This document shows, piece by piece, positions 13,939 to 21,279 of a DNA stretch of 22,276 bases. The first letter of the stretch is position 1. Each line of letters opens with the position of its first letter. A program made the position numbers and the translations under genes. The notes beneath the pieces are model-generated. The model was not told the origin of the DNA. It ran no database searches and saw only the letters and a program-made list of their open reading frames with translations. Origin of the DNA: an uncultured Lachnospiraceae bacterium (GTDB lineage: Bacteria; Bacillota; Clostridia; Lachnospirales; Lachnospiraceae); contig OMSM01000138.1 in NCBI GenBank assembly GCA_900313745.1, forward strand, positions 1-22,276, read 5' to 3'.

Positions 13939-13971
13939 GCGGCTCATCCCAGTATAGCAGGAATGAGCCGC
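13939..13971 (-). terminator. Hairpin downstream of putP, probable terminator
   Basis: 12-bp stem (13939-13950 with 13960-13971, one G-T pair) and 9-nt loop, located about 60 nt after the putP stop. On the minus strand it is followed by ATGAG, four T, then a further run of five T about 14 nt after the stem. The T-run is not ideal. The loop contains TGCTATACT, which also resembles an extended -10, though no good -35 precedes it. Confidence 0.5.
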
Positions 13972-14032
13972 GAAATGATGTTTTCTGACAGATTTTTTAT
14001 GCGGGGGAACGCGCTGCAGAACTGCCCGGCCC

Positions 14033-15544
14033 TTAACCTCTCTGAACTTTCTCGAACTCCGCGACGATCTCCTTCTCCGGTTCCGGAGTGGCAAGGCTCA
14101 CGATGATGATCGCCGCAAGGCTTACGGCAAAGCCGATGACCAGCGAGTAGAGCCCGGTCACGTTTCCGAGCGTGCTTCCGCCGACAAGCGGAATATAATC
14201 CCAGAGAATAACGGTTACTGCGCCGGCTGCGATACCCGCCGCGGCACCCTGGCGGTTGATTCTCTTCCAATATAAAGAGAGCAGCACGGTCGGTCCGAAG
14301 GCAGCACCAAGGCCTGCCCATGCGTCGGACACCAGGGTCATCACCGAGCTGTCCGGATTCCACGCGATGATAAAAGCGAGGAGCGCAACGGCAAGAACCA
14401 CCGAACGGGAGATCCAGACGGCCTGCTTGTCACTGGGCTTTCTGCCGAGGAATCCCTTATAGAAGTCCTCCGTCACGCTGGAGGCAGTGACGAGGAGCTG
14501 GGAGTCCGCAGTGGACATGATTGCGGCAAGGATTCCGCAGAGGAAGATGCCTCCGATAAGCGGAAGGGCAAGTTTTTCCGTAAACACGCTGAGGATCATC
14601 AGGATGAACACCTTCTCGTGATCGCCGGTGGCTGTCAGATCCTGCGCAAGGCAGCTTCTTCCCACGACACCGATCATGCAGGCGAAGAAAAGGGAGAGGG
14701 CGTCCCAGCCGATTCCCACAGCCTTTGCCTTGTTCAGCTCCTTCTCATCCTTCACCGCCATGAAGCGGACAAGAATGTGGGGCATTCCGCAGTAGCCGAG
14801 ACCCCAGCCCAGCTGGGAGATGATGGAGACAAAACTGATCTTCTCCCCTCCGTCATAGAAGGGATTAAGGAACATCGCGTTCCCGGATGCCTCCGCGGCA
14901 CCTGCCCCGTTTCCGGTAACGGCGATGGCAAGAAGCGGAACTACGATAAGGCCGATCAGCATAACCGAGCCCTGGATGAAATCGGTGTCACACACGGCCG
15001 CGAAACCGCCGAGCAGCGTGTAGGTCAGAATAACAACCGCTCCGATGATCAGCGCGGCGTGATAATTAAGTCCGAACACGGTATTGAAGAGCTTGCCGCC
15101 GGCTGCCAGCGCGGACGCAGTGTAAACGAGGAAGAAAACCAGAATCGCAGCGGCCGAGACCACCAGCAGGATGCGGCTTTTGTCGCGGAACCGGTTCTCG
15201 AAATATCTCGGAAGCGTGATGGCGTTGCCGCTCTGTATCGTGTAGCGGCGGAGCTTTGACGCGATAAAGAGCCAGTTGAGCACAGTGCCGATAAACAGGC
15301 CGACCGCGATCCAGATCTCGCCGGTGCCCAGAGCATACACCGCTCCGGGAAGTCCCATCAGAAGCCATCCGCTCATGTCGGATGCCTGGGCTGACAGCGC
15401 GGCGACGAAGCCGCCCAGCTTCCGGCCGCCGAGGAAATAGTCGTCCGAACTGGACACACGCTTCATGTCGCGCAGTCCGATGGACACCATCATGGTCAGG
15501 TACAGCACAAATGCAATGATGATCCAGATTGTCGCTGATGTCAT
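14033..15544 (-). CDS. putP: Sodium/proline symporter PutP
   Basis: Member of the sodium:solute symporter (SSF) family, importing L-proline with Na+ across the cytoplasmic membrane. The 503-residue product is very close to the E. coli length (502) and has about 13 hydrophobic segments. The PutP signature SAQASDMSGWLLMGLPGA covers residues 51-68; Asp56 and Ser58 align with the known Na+-site residues Asp55 and Ser57 of E. coli PutP. DDYFLGGRKLGGF precedes it. ATG at 15544 with AAGGAGG upstream. It has its own strong promoter at 15666-15694 and lies just upstream of the S10 operon in the same direction. The exact substrate is inferred from family similarity. Confidence 0.9.
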   Translation of the reverse strand: MTSATIWIIIAFVLYLTMMVSIGLRDMKRVSSSDDYFLGGRKLGGFVAALSAQASDMSGWLLMGLPGAVYALGTGEIWIAVGLFIGTVLNWLFIASKLRRYTIQSGNAITLPRYFENRFRDKSRILLVVSAAAILVFFLVYTASALAAGGKLFNTVFGLNYHAALIIGAVVILTYTLLGGFAAVCDTDFIQGSVMLIGLIVVPLLAIAVTGNGAGAAEASGNAMFLNPFYDGGEKISFVSIISQLGWGLGYCGMPHILVRFMAVKDEKELNKAKAVGIGWDALSLFFACMIGVVGRSCLAQDLTATGDHEKVFILMILSVFTEKLALPLIGGIFLCGILAAIMSTADSQLLVTASSVTEDFYKGFLGRKPSDKQAVWISRSVVLAVALLAFIIAWNPDSSVMTLVSDAWAGLGAAFGPTVLLSLYWKRINRQGAAAGIAAGAVTVILWDYIPLVGGSTLGNVTGLYSLVIGFAVSLAAIIIVSLATPEPEKEIVAEFEKVQRG

Positions 15545-15625
15545 TACGCCTCCTTCGCATGCCGGGAGCCGGCCGGATACCCGAAGCGGAATGTTTTTTC
15601 GCGCCGGCCGGAATCAGAAAGTTAT

Positions 15626-15643
15626 TTGTATCCCTGCATACAA
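15626..15643 (-). repeat. 18-bp inverted repeat in the putP leader
   Basis: TTGTAT and ATACAA arms separated by 6 nt, lying about 16 nt downstream of the predicted putP transcription start. This is an operator-like position for a dimeric repressor, or a small 5'-UTR hairpin. A GC-rich pair of CCGGCCGG blocks (15569-15576 and 15604-15611) farther down the leader can also pair. Confidence 0.4.
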
Positions 15644-15665
15644 TAATCTATAGTAAATTATCCCC

Positions 15666-15694
15666 ATTATAATGGAGAAGCTTTATTATTGCAA
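15666..15694 (-). promoter_or_regulatory. Strong sigma-A-like promoter for putP
   Basis: On the minus strand TTGCAA (15694-15689), a 17-bp spacer and a perfect TATAAT (15671-15666). A perfect 12-bp palindrome CCATTATAATGG (15664-15675) covers the -10. The predicted start is near 15659, giving a leader of roughly 115 nt. Confidence 0.8.
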
Positions 15695-15790
15695 CACTGC
15701 ACCGCGATAAAGCACCGGAACAGTAACAATGATACAGCACAGACAAGGGCTTTATGCACCCAAGGTATGTCCCTGCCCGCATACAGGTCA

Positions 15791-15799
15791 TGGTATACT
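15791..15799 (+). promoter_or_regulatory. Extended -10 promoter for the methyltransferase gene
   Basis: TGG followed by TATACT (15794-15799), 34 nt before the ATG at 15833. No good -35 is seen at the right distance (CCCTGC at 15771-15776), so it would rely on the extended -10 motif. The divergent putP promoter lies about 100 bp away. Confidence 0.5.
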
Positions 15800-15832
15800 G
15801 GATAAAACTGCCGGAAAGGAAACAGAACAAAG

Positions 15833-16708
15833 ATGTGGATTGCCGATCACTGGAAAGATTATGAGATACTTGATGCCTCCTCGGGGGAGAAGCTGGAGCG
15901 CTGGGGCGGATACCGCCTGATCCGGCCGGACCCCCAGGTGATCTGGCAGACGCCGAAGGGAAATCCGTGGAAATCTCCGAACGCCCACTATCACCGCAGC
16001 AGCAAAGGAGGCGGCGAGTGGGAGTTCTTCGACCTGCCCGAGGAGTGGCAGATCTCCTATGAAGCTCTCGGGCTGACTTTCGGGCTTAAGCCCTTCAGCT
16101 TCAAGCACACCGGCCTCTTTCCCGAGCAGGCGGCCAACTGGGAGTACTTCACTCCCCTCATCCGCGATGCCGTCCGCTCCGGGCGGAGTGTGAAGGTATT
16201 AAACCTCTTCGCCTACACCGGCGGCGCCACTATTGCGGCAGCCGCTGCGGGAGCCGCCGTGACGCATGTGGACGCCTCGAAGGGCATGGTCACCTGGGCG
16301 AAGGAAAACGCCGCGCTCTCCGGTCTCTCGGGCGCACCGGTGCGGTGGCTCGTGGACGACTGCATGAAATTCGTTGAGCGCGAGATCCGCAGGGGAAACA
16401 CCTACGACGGAATCATCATGGATCCCCCGTCCTACGGCAGAGGCCCGAAAGGGGAGATCTGGAAGATGGAGGACAATATCTACGGTTTTATGGCGGAAAC
16501 CGCAAAACTCCTCTCCGACCGTCCGCTCTTCTTCCTTATCAGTTCTTATACCACCGGCCTTCAGCCCGGTGTGCTGAAATATCTTCTGAGCTCGGTCCTG
16601 AAAGGCCGGAAGGGCGTCATAGAGGCTTCGGAGCTCGGGCTTCCCGTCTCCTCCTCGGACGTCCCGCTGCCCTGCGGAGCCGCGGGACGTTTTACCGGAG
16701 AAGAATGA
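15833..16708 (+). CDS. Class I SAM-dependent methyltransferase (RlmI/COG1092-like)
   Basis: Cytoplasmic Rossmann-fold methyltransferase of 291 residues. Motif I is VLNLFAYTGGATIAAAAAG followed by the acidic THVDASKGMVTWAKEN; motif IV is DGIIMDPPSYGRGPKGEIWK. The DPPSYGRG motif and the ending LPCGAAGRF are typical of RlmI/RlmK-type rRNA cytosine methyltransferases and their relatives. It lacks the N-terminal PUA domain of E. coli RlmI (about 396 residues), so the substrate is unknown and I give no symbol. ATG at 15833 with AAAGGA upstream. It converges on metK, ending 3 nt from the metK stop, with no terminator between. Confidence 0.85.
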   Translation: MWIADHWKDYEILDASSGEKLERWGGYRLIRPDPQVIWQTPKGNPWKSPNAHYHRSSKGGGEWEFFDLPEEWQISYEALGLTFGLKPFSFKHTGLFPEQAANWEYFTPLIRDAVRSGRSVKVLNLFAYTGGATIAAAAAGAAVTHVDASKGMVTWAKENAALSGLSGAPVRWLVDDCMKFVEREIRRGNTYDGIIMDPPSYGRGPKGEIWKMEDNIYGFMAETAKLLSDRPLFFLISSYTTGLQPGVLKYLLSSVLKGRKGVIEASELGLPVSSSDVPLPCGAAGRFTGEE

Positions 16709-16711
16709 TTC

Positions 16712-17920
16712 TTAGTTGAGCTCCGCTTTGAGCTCCTCAACCTTATCGAGCCTCTCCCAAGGAAGGTCTATATCGGTTCTTCCGAAGTGGCCGTACGCGG
16801 AGGTCGGGCGGTAGATCGGCCTGCGGAGATCGAGCATTTTGATGATTCCCGCGGGACGGAGGTCGAAGTGCCTGCGGACGATCTCGGTCAGCTTCTCGTC
16901 GGAAAGCCTGCCCGTGCCGTTGGTGTCGATCATCACCGAGGTGGGATGTGCCACGCCTATGGCATAGGAGAGCTGGATCTCACACTGGTCCGCAAGCCCG
17001 GCCGCGACAATATTCTTCGCCACATAGCGGGCGGCATACGCCGCAGAGCGGTCCACCTTCGTGCAGTCCTTTCCGGAGAACGCTCCGCCGCCGTGCCTTG
17101 CATATCCGCCGTAGGTGTCGACGATAATCTTGCGCCCGGTCAGCCCGGCGTCGCCGTGAGGGCCGCCGATCACGAAGCGCCCGGTCGGGTTCACGTAGAA
17201 TCTGGTCTTCTCATCGATCATTTCCTTCGGAAGCACTTCGTCAAAGACATACTTCCGGATGTCCTTGTGGATCTGCTCCTGGGTCACATCCGGATCGTGC
17301 TGGGTCGAGATGACGACCGCCTCAAGGCGGCTGGGCTTCCCGTTCTCATCATACTCCACGGAGACCTGGCTCTTTCCGTCGGGACGAAGATAAGGAAGCG
17401 TCCCGTCCTTCCTGACCTCGGTCAGCCTGCGGGTAAGCCTGTGCGCAAGGGAGATCGGATACGGCATAAGCTCAGGAGTCTCCCTGGTGGCAAAGCCGAA
17501 CATCATGCCCTGGTCGCCGGCACCGATCGCGCCGATCTCCTCGTCGCTCATGTTCGCCTCAAGGGCCTTTAAGTCCGCCTTGGTCTCAAGCGCGTTGTCC
17601 ACGCCCATCGCGATATCCGCCGACTGCTCGTCAATGGCGGTGAGAACGGCACAGGTATTGCCGTCGAAGCCGTACTCTGACTTGTTGTAGCCGATCTCGT
17701 TAATCACGCTTCTCGCGATCTTCTGATAATCCAGATGGGCCTTGGTGGTAATCTCGCCGGTAAGAAGCACGAAGCCCGTGCAGGCCGCAGTCTCGCAGGC
17801 CACCCTGCTCATGGGGTCCTGGCGCATGCACTCATCAAGCACCGCATCGGAGATCGCATCGCAGACCTTGTCCGGATGCCCTTCGGTTACTGACTCGGAA
17901 GTAAACAGTCTTTTCTCCAC
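16712..17920 (-). CDS. metK: S-adenosylmethionine synthase
   Basis: Makes SAM from ATP and methionine. The 402-residue product has the three-domain pattern of bacterial MetK: SESVTEGHPDKVCDAISDA near the N-terminus with the catalytic His15, GAIGAGDQGMMFGFA in the middle, GGPHGDAGLTGRKIIVDTYG and HGGGAFSGKDCTKVDRSAAY in the C-terminal half. Length is near the usual 380-400. The start is GTG at 17920, with AAGGAGG 6 nt upstream. Expression should be reduced when SAM is abundant, through the riboswitch and terminator directly upstream. Confidence 0.98.
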   Translation of the reverse strand: MEKRLFTSESVTEGHPDKVCDAISDAVLDECMRQDPMSRVACETAACTGFVLLTGEITTKAHLDYQKIARSVINEIGYNKSEYGFDGNTCAVLTAIDEQSADIAMGVDNALETKADLKALEANMSDEEIGAIGAGDQGMMFGFATRETPELMPYPISLAHRLTRRLTEVRKDGTLPYLRPDGKSQVSVEYDENGKPSRLEAVVISTQHDPDVTQEQIHKDIRKYVFDEVLPKEMIDEKTRFYVNPTGRFVIGGPHGDAGLTGRKIIVDTYGGYARHGGGAFSGKDCTKVDRSAAYAARYVAKNIVAAGLADQCEIQLSYAIGVAHPTSVMIDTNGTGRLSDEKLTEIVRRHFDLRPAGIIKMLDLRRPIYRPTSAYGHFGRTDIDLPWERLDKVEELKAELN

Positions 17921-17946
17921 GATTATCCTCCTTCATGGAATCAGGC

Positions 17947-17973
17947 AAAAAGAAAATCCGCCGGATCGGCGGA
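17947..17973 (-). terminator. Intrinsic terminator of the metK riboswitch
   Basis: On the minus strand a 7-bp stem (17973-17967 with 17963-17957, 3-nt loop) is followed by TTTTCTTTTT (17956-17947). It lies 21 nt after the aptamer and ahead of the metK SD. This is the expected expression platform: termination when the aptamer holds SAM. A short alternative pairing (17987-17991 with 17964-17968) could take part in an antiterminator, but this is not obvious by eye. Confidence 0.85.
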
Positions 17974-17994
17974 CGAACGGAAAACTCGATCATC

Positions 17995-18104
17995 CTCTTA
18001 TTGTTCGACGCCGGCAGGCTCTCGCTCAGGATGGCACCTTCCCGTCATACGGGGGTTGCCGTGGCTTCATCGATCCTATGTATCTCCACCACTCTGAATA
18101 AGAG
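17995..18104 (-). promoter_or_regulatory. SAM-I (S-box) riboswitch aptamer
   Basis: P1 is formed by 18097-18104 with 17995-18002 (8 bp, CTCTTATT with AATAAGAG). Inside are the conserved S-box elements on the minus strand: GTGGTGGAG, ATGAAGCCACGGCAACC (18070-18054), a P3 hairpin (CCCG with CGGG) and AAGGTGCCATCC (18040-18029). These match the SAM-I core well. It lies between a consensus promoter and an intrinsic terminator, in front of the SAM synthase gene, as in many Firmicutes. Confidence 0.95.
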
Positions 18105-18129
18105 AAGTTCTATTCAGTTACTTTTAAGG

Positions 18130-18158
18130 ATAATACGACTGAACCCCGGATTCGTCAA
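18130..18158 (-). promoter_or_regulatory. Sigma-A-like promoter for the metK leader
   Basis: On the minus strand TTGACG (18158-18153), a 17-bp spacer and TATTAT (18135-18130). The predicted start near 18123 is about 20 nt before the riboswitch P1. The remaining stretch 18159-18261 is GC-rich with short imperfect repeats; I see no gene in it. Confidence 0.8.
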
Positions 18159-18261
18159 TCCTGGAATGTGCCACACTTAAGCGGATTTGTCCAAGCCGGA
18201 ACATCCGGGCGCCCGCTGCCTGCGGAGCGCACCTGAAGGCGCATTGTTCATTCCGATTTTA

Positions 18262-18290
18262 TTTACTTCTTATCCCCGCCGTCTTAAAAT
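18262..18290 (+). promoter_or_regulatory. Candidate promoter for the membrane-protein pair
   Basis: TTTACT (18262-18267), a 17-bp spacer and TAAAAT (18285-18290), about 78 nt before the ATG at 18368. Four of six positions match the -35 consensus and five of six match the -10. It is a plausible but weak call. Confidence 0.35.
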
Positions 18291-18367
18291 ATGTTGAAAC
18301 GTCCTTATCACTGATCTGTGCTGCACAAGACAGCGCCGCACGGATCTTTTCCCCGGGGAACATTCTC

Positions 18368-18910
18368 ATGGCACACATGAATGACAGAAAATATAACGCT
18401 TCCCTCTCCTACGGATCGCTGTCGCTGGTTCTCGGCATGGGAGCGGCGATCACCACCGCAATGATGACGGGAATTTTCCCGCTGATTCTCGCCCCTCTCG
18501 CCATTATGTTCGGGATCTTTTCGAAAGGTGCCGAGAAAAAACTCTCCGGTTCCGGAAAGCACGGCCTTACCGTCGCGACCGCCGCACTTGCCGCGGACCT
18601 TGTCATCATCGGCTTCTATATGCATTCCCTTGCGACCAATGCCGACGCACACGCCACTCTGAACCGGATGTCGATGACCATGTACGGCATCAGTTTTGAC
18701 GATACGATGGAATCTCTGGAGGACCAGCTGGGCTTCTCCATCCCGGGATTTGCCACAGAGGAAGAGCTTCGGGGCGGGACATCCGGTTCCGGTGCGGAGG
18801 ATGCCGCCTCTCCCTCCGAAAACAGCAGTGAAGAGGTTCAGGAGTTTTCTCCGGAGGACTCCGGTATTACCGAAGATGCTGTTCCCTACTCCGGCTACAG
18901 CTACACCTGA
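18368..18910 (+). CDS. Membrane protein of unknown function
   Basis: I do not recognise this 180-residue protein by name. Residues about 15-51 and 67-89 are hydrophobic, giving two or three membrane segments around a short charged loop (FSKGAEKKLSGSGKHG). After that comes a polar region with GISFDDTMESLEDQLGF, then a C-terminal tail rich in Ser, Glu, Gly and Pro that looks disordered. The first half resembles the small DUF4190-like two-helix membrane domain by pattern only. Start ATG 18368 (GGGGAA upstream) or ATG 18377. It is 50 bp upstream of a DUF975-like gene on the same strand, likely cotranscribed. Confidence 0.7.
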   Translation: MAHMNDRKYNASLSYGSLSLVLGMGAAITTAMMTGIFPLILAPLAIMFGIFSKGAEKKLSGSGKHGLTVATAALAADLVIIGFYMHSLATNADAHATLNRMSMTMYGISFDDTMESLEDQLGFSIPGFATEEELRGGTSGSGAEDAASPSENSSEEVQEFSPEDSGITEDAVPYSGYSYT

Positions 18911-18960
18911 TTTTTCATCAATGCACCCCGCCGTTCTCAGGAAAGAAGGCAGCCGCCATC

Positions 18961-19713
18961 ATGATCATCCGAACCAGAAGTCCATATTCCGCACTTAATT
19001 CCGTCGTCAAGGCCGACGCGAGGGCCGCACTTATGGGGCAGCTCAAAACTGCCGTCGGCGCGAACATCAGCTACGCCCTGATCCGTTTTGTCATCCGGGA
19101 ACTTGCCGGAGCGTTCATTCCCGCCGGAACCGTATACGGAACCATACTTACCGAGGTGGTCTATTTCATCGGAGCGCTTCTGCTCGGCGTGTTCACCTAC
19201 GGCCTGTTCTATATTTACATCAACCTGGAATACGACCAGCCGGTCACGGTCAATGACCTCTTCACCGGCTTCCGCAAGGACTCCCCCGACCGGATTATCA
19301 AGGTGCAGGCATTTCTCTCCGCCCTGGAAATCCTCTGCATGGTGCCGTTCGACCTGGCCTGGAACCTCTCCGGTGGAATCAGGGCCCGCGGCTTCGGGCT
19401 CTTCATGATCGTTCTCACCCTGCTTGTCGGAGCAGCCGCGCTTGTATTCTTCATGCTGAACTACGGGCTGAGTTTTCTCGTCCTTATCGATTTCCGCGAG
19501 CTTGAGCCCCGCCAGGTGCCCGGCGTCTCGGCAAAACTTGTCCGGGGGCACCGGAAGGAGCTGTTCTTCCTTGTGCTGAGCTTCGCTCCCCTCTATATCG
19601 CGGGACTGCTGTCCTTCGGCCTCGCCAATCTCTGGGTAAACGCCTACTTTCTTTCGGCTCTCACCGCCTTCTACCGCCGGCTCACCGGCACAGCCGAGGA
19701 TCCGTTAGGCTGA
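18961..19713 (+). CDS. DUF975-like integral membrane protein
   Basis: 250 residues with about five to six hydrophobic segments. The N-terminal ADARAALMGQLKTAVGANIS, the central FTGFRKDSP loop, and the C-terminal KLVRGHRKELFFLVLSF followed by NAYFLSALTAFYRRL fit the DUF975 pattern, a widespread Firmicutes membrane family of unknown function. Start ATG 18961 with AGGAAAGAAGG upstream at long spacing. It ends inside the last codons of the convergent MATE gene (9-bp overlap including both stops). Family assignment is from pattern recognition and not from a search. Confidence 0.75.
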   Translation: MIIRTRSPYSALNSVVKADARAALMGQLKTAVGANISYALIRFVIRELAGAFIPAGTVYGTILTEVVYFIGALLLGVFTYGLFYIYINLEYDQPVTVNDLFTGFRKDSPDRIIKVQAFLSALEILCMVPFDLAWNLSGGIRARGFGLFMIVLTLLVGAAALVFFMLNYGLSFLVLIDFRELEPRQVPGVSAKLVRGHRKELFFLVLSFAPLYIAGLLSFGLANLWVNAYFLSALTAFYRRLTGTAEDPLG

Positions 19714-21063
19714 CGCGAAGCGGCTCTTTACGCGCTTAAACAGGATGACATAGGCCGGCGTAAGGAACAGGTCCGCCGCAAGCCACGCGAACGGGTTGGA
19801 GAAGCAGGCACCGAAGAAGCCCAGTGCGGGGATAACCGCCAGCGCGACGAAGACCCTCGCGATCATTTCCATCATCCCGGACAGAATCGAGAGTCCGGAA
19901 TACCCCATTCCCTGAATCATCGAACGAAGAACAAGCACATATAAAAGCGCCGTCATGAATGCACCGTTTATCCTGAGGTAGGTTCTTGCAGCCGCAAGAA
20001 TTGCGGCGGAGTCCGCTCCGGAGATGAAGAGCGAGACCATGGGCGTCCCAAGGAAGAACAGGACAAGATACGCCGCCGCGCAGTAGGAAAGCCCGAGTAT
20101 GCTTGCATCCTTAAGGCCAGCGGTGAGGCGGTCAAGCCGCTTTGCCCCGATATTCTGCCCGGTGTAGGTCGCCATTGTGGAGCCCATTGCCTCAAGAGGA
20201 ACGTTGAAGAAGAAGCTCACCCTCGCCGCGGCGGTCATGGTAGCGACATAAACGGAGCCGAGACCGTTCACCGCAGTCTGCAGTATTACCGAGCCGATCG
20301 CCGTGACGGAGAACTGCAGTCCCATCGGTACGCCCATCGTGACAAGCGTTCTCATGATGCCCGGATCCGGGCGCATATCCTCCCTGCCAAGCCTCAGCAC
20401 AGGGATCTTTCTATAGATGTAGATCAGGCTCAGAATCCCGGAAAACAGCTGAGAAATCACCGTAGCAAGCGCAGCTCCGGCAACTCCCATGCGCAGCACC
20501 AGAATAAGGAACAGATCCCCTGCGATGTTCATTCCCGATGCGATCACCAGAAATACCACGGGCGCCTTGGAATCCCCGAGGGCGCGGATGATTCCTGACG
20601 CAAGGTTGTAGAGGATAATTGTGGGAATTCCCAGGAAAATGATGAAGATATAGCCGTAAGCATAGTCAAAGACATTCTCCGGCGTGTTCATCCAGGTGAG
20701 AATGTGCCTTAGAAGCAGTGTGACCGTCAGTGTCACGATGACCGCCATCGCCGCGGCAAGGTAGATGCTGTTGGCCACGAAGCGCCTTAGTCCCTTCTCA
20801 TCCTTCGCTCCGAACTTCTGGGCGATCGGCACGGAAAAACCCGTGCAGGTTCCCTGGCAGAACCCGAGAATCATGAAATTAACCGATCCCGTGGAGCCGA
20901 CCCCGGCGAGAGCCTCCACGCCGAGAGCCCGCCCTACGATCATCGTATCCACCATGCTGTAGAGCTGCTGAAAGAGCATTCCGCCGATCAGCGGTACAGC
21001 AAACCCCAGTATCAGTTTTAACGGGGACCCCTCTGTGAGATCCTTTGTCGATTTTCCAGCCAT
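19705..21063 (-). CDS. MATE family efflux transporter
   Basis: Multidrug and toxic compound extrusion transporter of the cytoplasmic membrane, exchanging drugs or metabolites against Na+ or H+. The 452-residue product has the two MatE halves and about 12 hydrophobic segments. The N-terminal half shows FAVPLIGGMLFQQLYSMVDT, MIVGRALGVEALAGVGSTGS and GFCQGTCTGFSVPIAQKFGA, all typical; NVPLEAMGSTMATYTGQNIG marks the second half. ATG 21063 follows GAGG. It has a likely promoter of its own at 21109-21137 and follows a strong terminator. The substrate cannot be told from sequence. Confidence 0.93.
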   Translation of the reverse strand: MAGKSTKDLTEGSPLKLILGFAVPLIGGMLFQQLYSMVDTMIVGRALGVEALAGVGSTGSVNFMILGFCQGTCTGFSVPIAQKFGAKDEKGLRRFVANSIYLAAAMAVIVTLTVTLLLRHILTWMNTPENVFDYAYGYIFIIFLGIPTIILYNLASGIIRALGDSKAPVVFLVIASGMNIAGDLFLILVLRMGVAGAALATVISQLFSGILSLIYIYRKIPVLRLGREDMRPDPGIMRTLVTMGVPMGLQFSVTAIGSVILQTAVNGLGSVYVATMTAAARVSFFFNVPLEAMGSTMATYTGQNIGAKRLDRLTAGLKDASILGLSYCAAAYLVLFFLGTPMVSLFISGADSAAILAAARTYLRINGAFMTALLYVLVLRSMIQGMGYSGLSILSGMMEMIARVFVALAVIPALGFFGACFSNPFAWLAADLFLTPAYVILFKRVKSRFASA

Positions 21064-21108
21064 ATATACCTCGTTAAATTCGGCGCCCGGTGCGCCAGCC
21101 AGTAACGG

Positions 21109-21137
21109 ATTCTAGCATAAGGAAAAATCCGCGTCTA
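21109..21137 (-). promoter_or_regulatory. Promoter for the MATE gene, -35 inside the terminator stem
   Basis: On the minus strand TAGACG (21137-21132), a 17-bp spacer and TAGAAT (21114-21109), with TGC before the -10 (extended -10). The -35 lies within the arm of the terminator hairpin. The transcript would start near 21102 and begin with a small hairpin (21082-21086 with 21092-21096). Confidence 0.5.
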
Positions 21138-21170
21138 TGGTGAAGGTGACCATAGACGCGGACTTTTTTT
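21123..21170. terminator. Bidirectional intrinsic terminator
   Basis: 14-bp perfect stem (21128-21141 with 21149-21162) and 7-nt loop. On the plus strand it is followed by C and seven T (21164-21170). On the minus strand it is followed by five T (21127-21123). It ends the isomerase transcript on the minus strand, about 115 nt after its stop codon, and can also stop plus-strand transcription. No ORF is credible in 21171-21279. Confidence 0.92.
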
Positions 21171-21279
21171 GCAGGTTTATTATGTTATGTTACAAACTCA
21201 CTCCCCCGCTGAGGCATACTCCGCGGATGCGGTTCTGCCGGATGCGGGAGCCCGGTGCGCTCTCACCGGCCGCGCTGCA

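Noticed and set aside
13648..14106. 152-residue open frame on the plus strand in the S10 leader
   Set aside because: Composition is not protein-like, and it covers the S10 promoter, leader hairpins and putP terminator on the other strand.
14618..15259. 213-residue open frame on the plus strand
   Set aside because: It lies antisense to putP, has no recognisable motif, and is explained by the codon bias of the real gene.
18181..18245. Second riboswitch or small RNA upstream of the metK promoter
   Set aside because: The stretch is GC-rich with imperfect pairings only; no conserved motif could be recognised.
18937..19551. 204-residue open frame on the minus strand
   Set aside because: It is antisense to the DUF975-like gene; its charged, low-complexity product is the mirror image of a hydrophobic protein.
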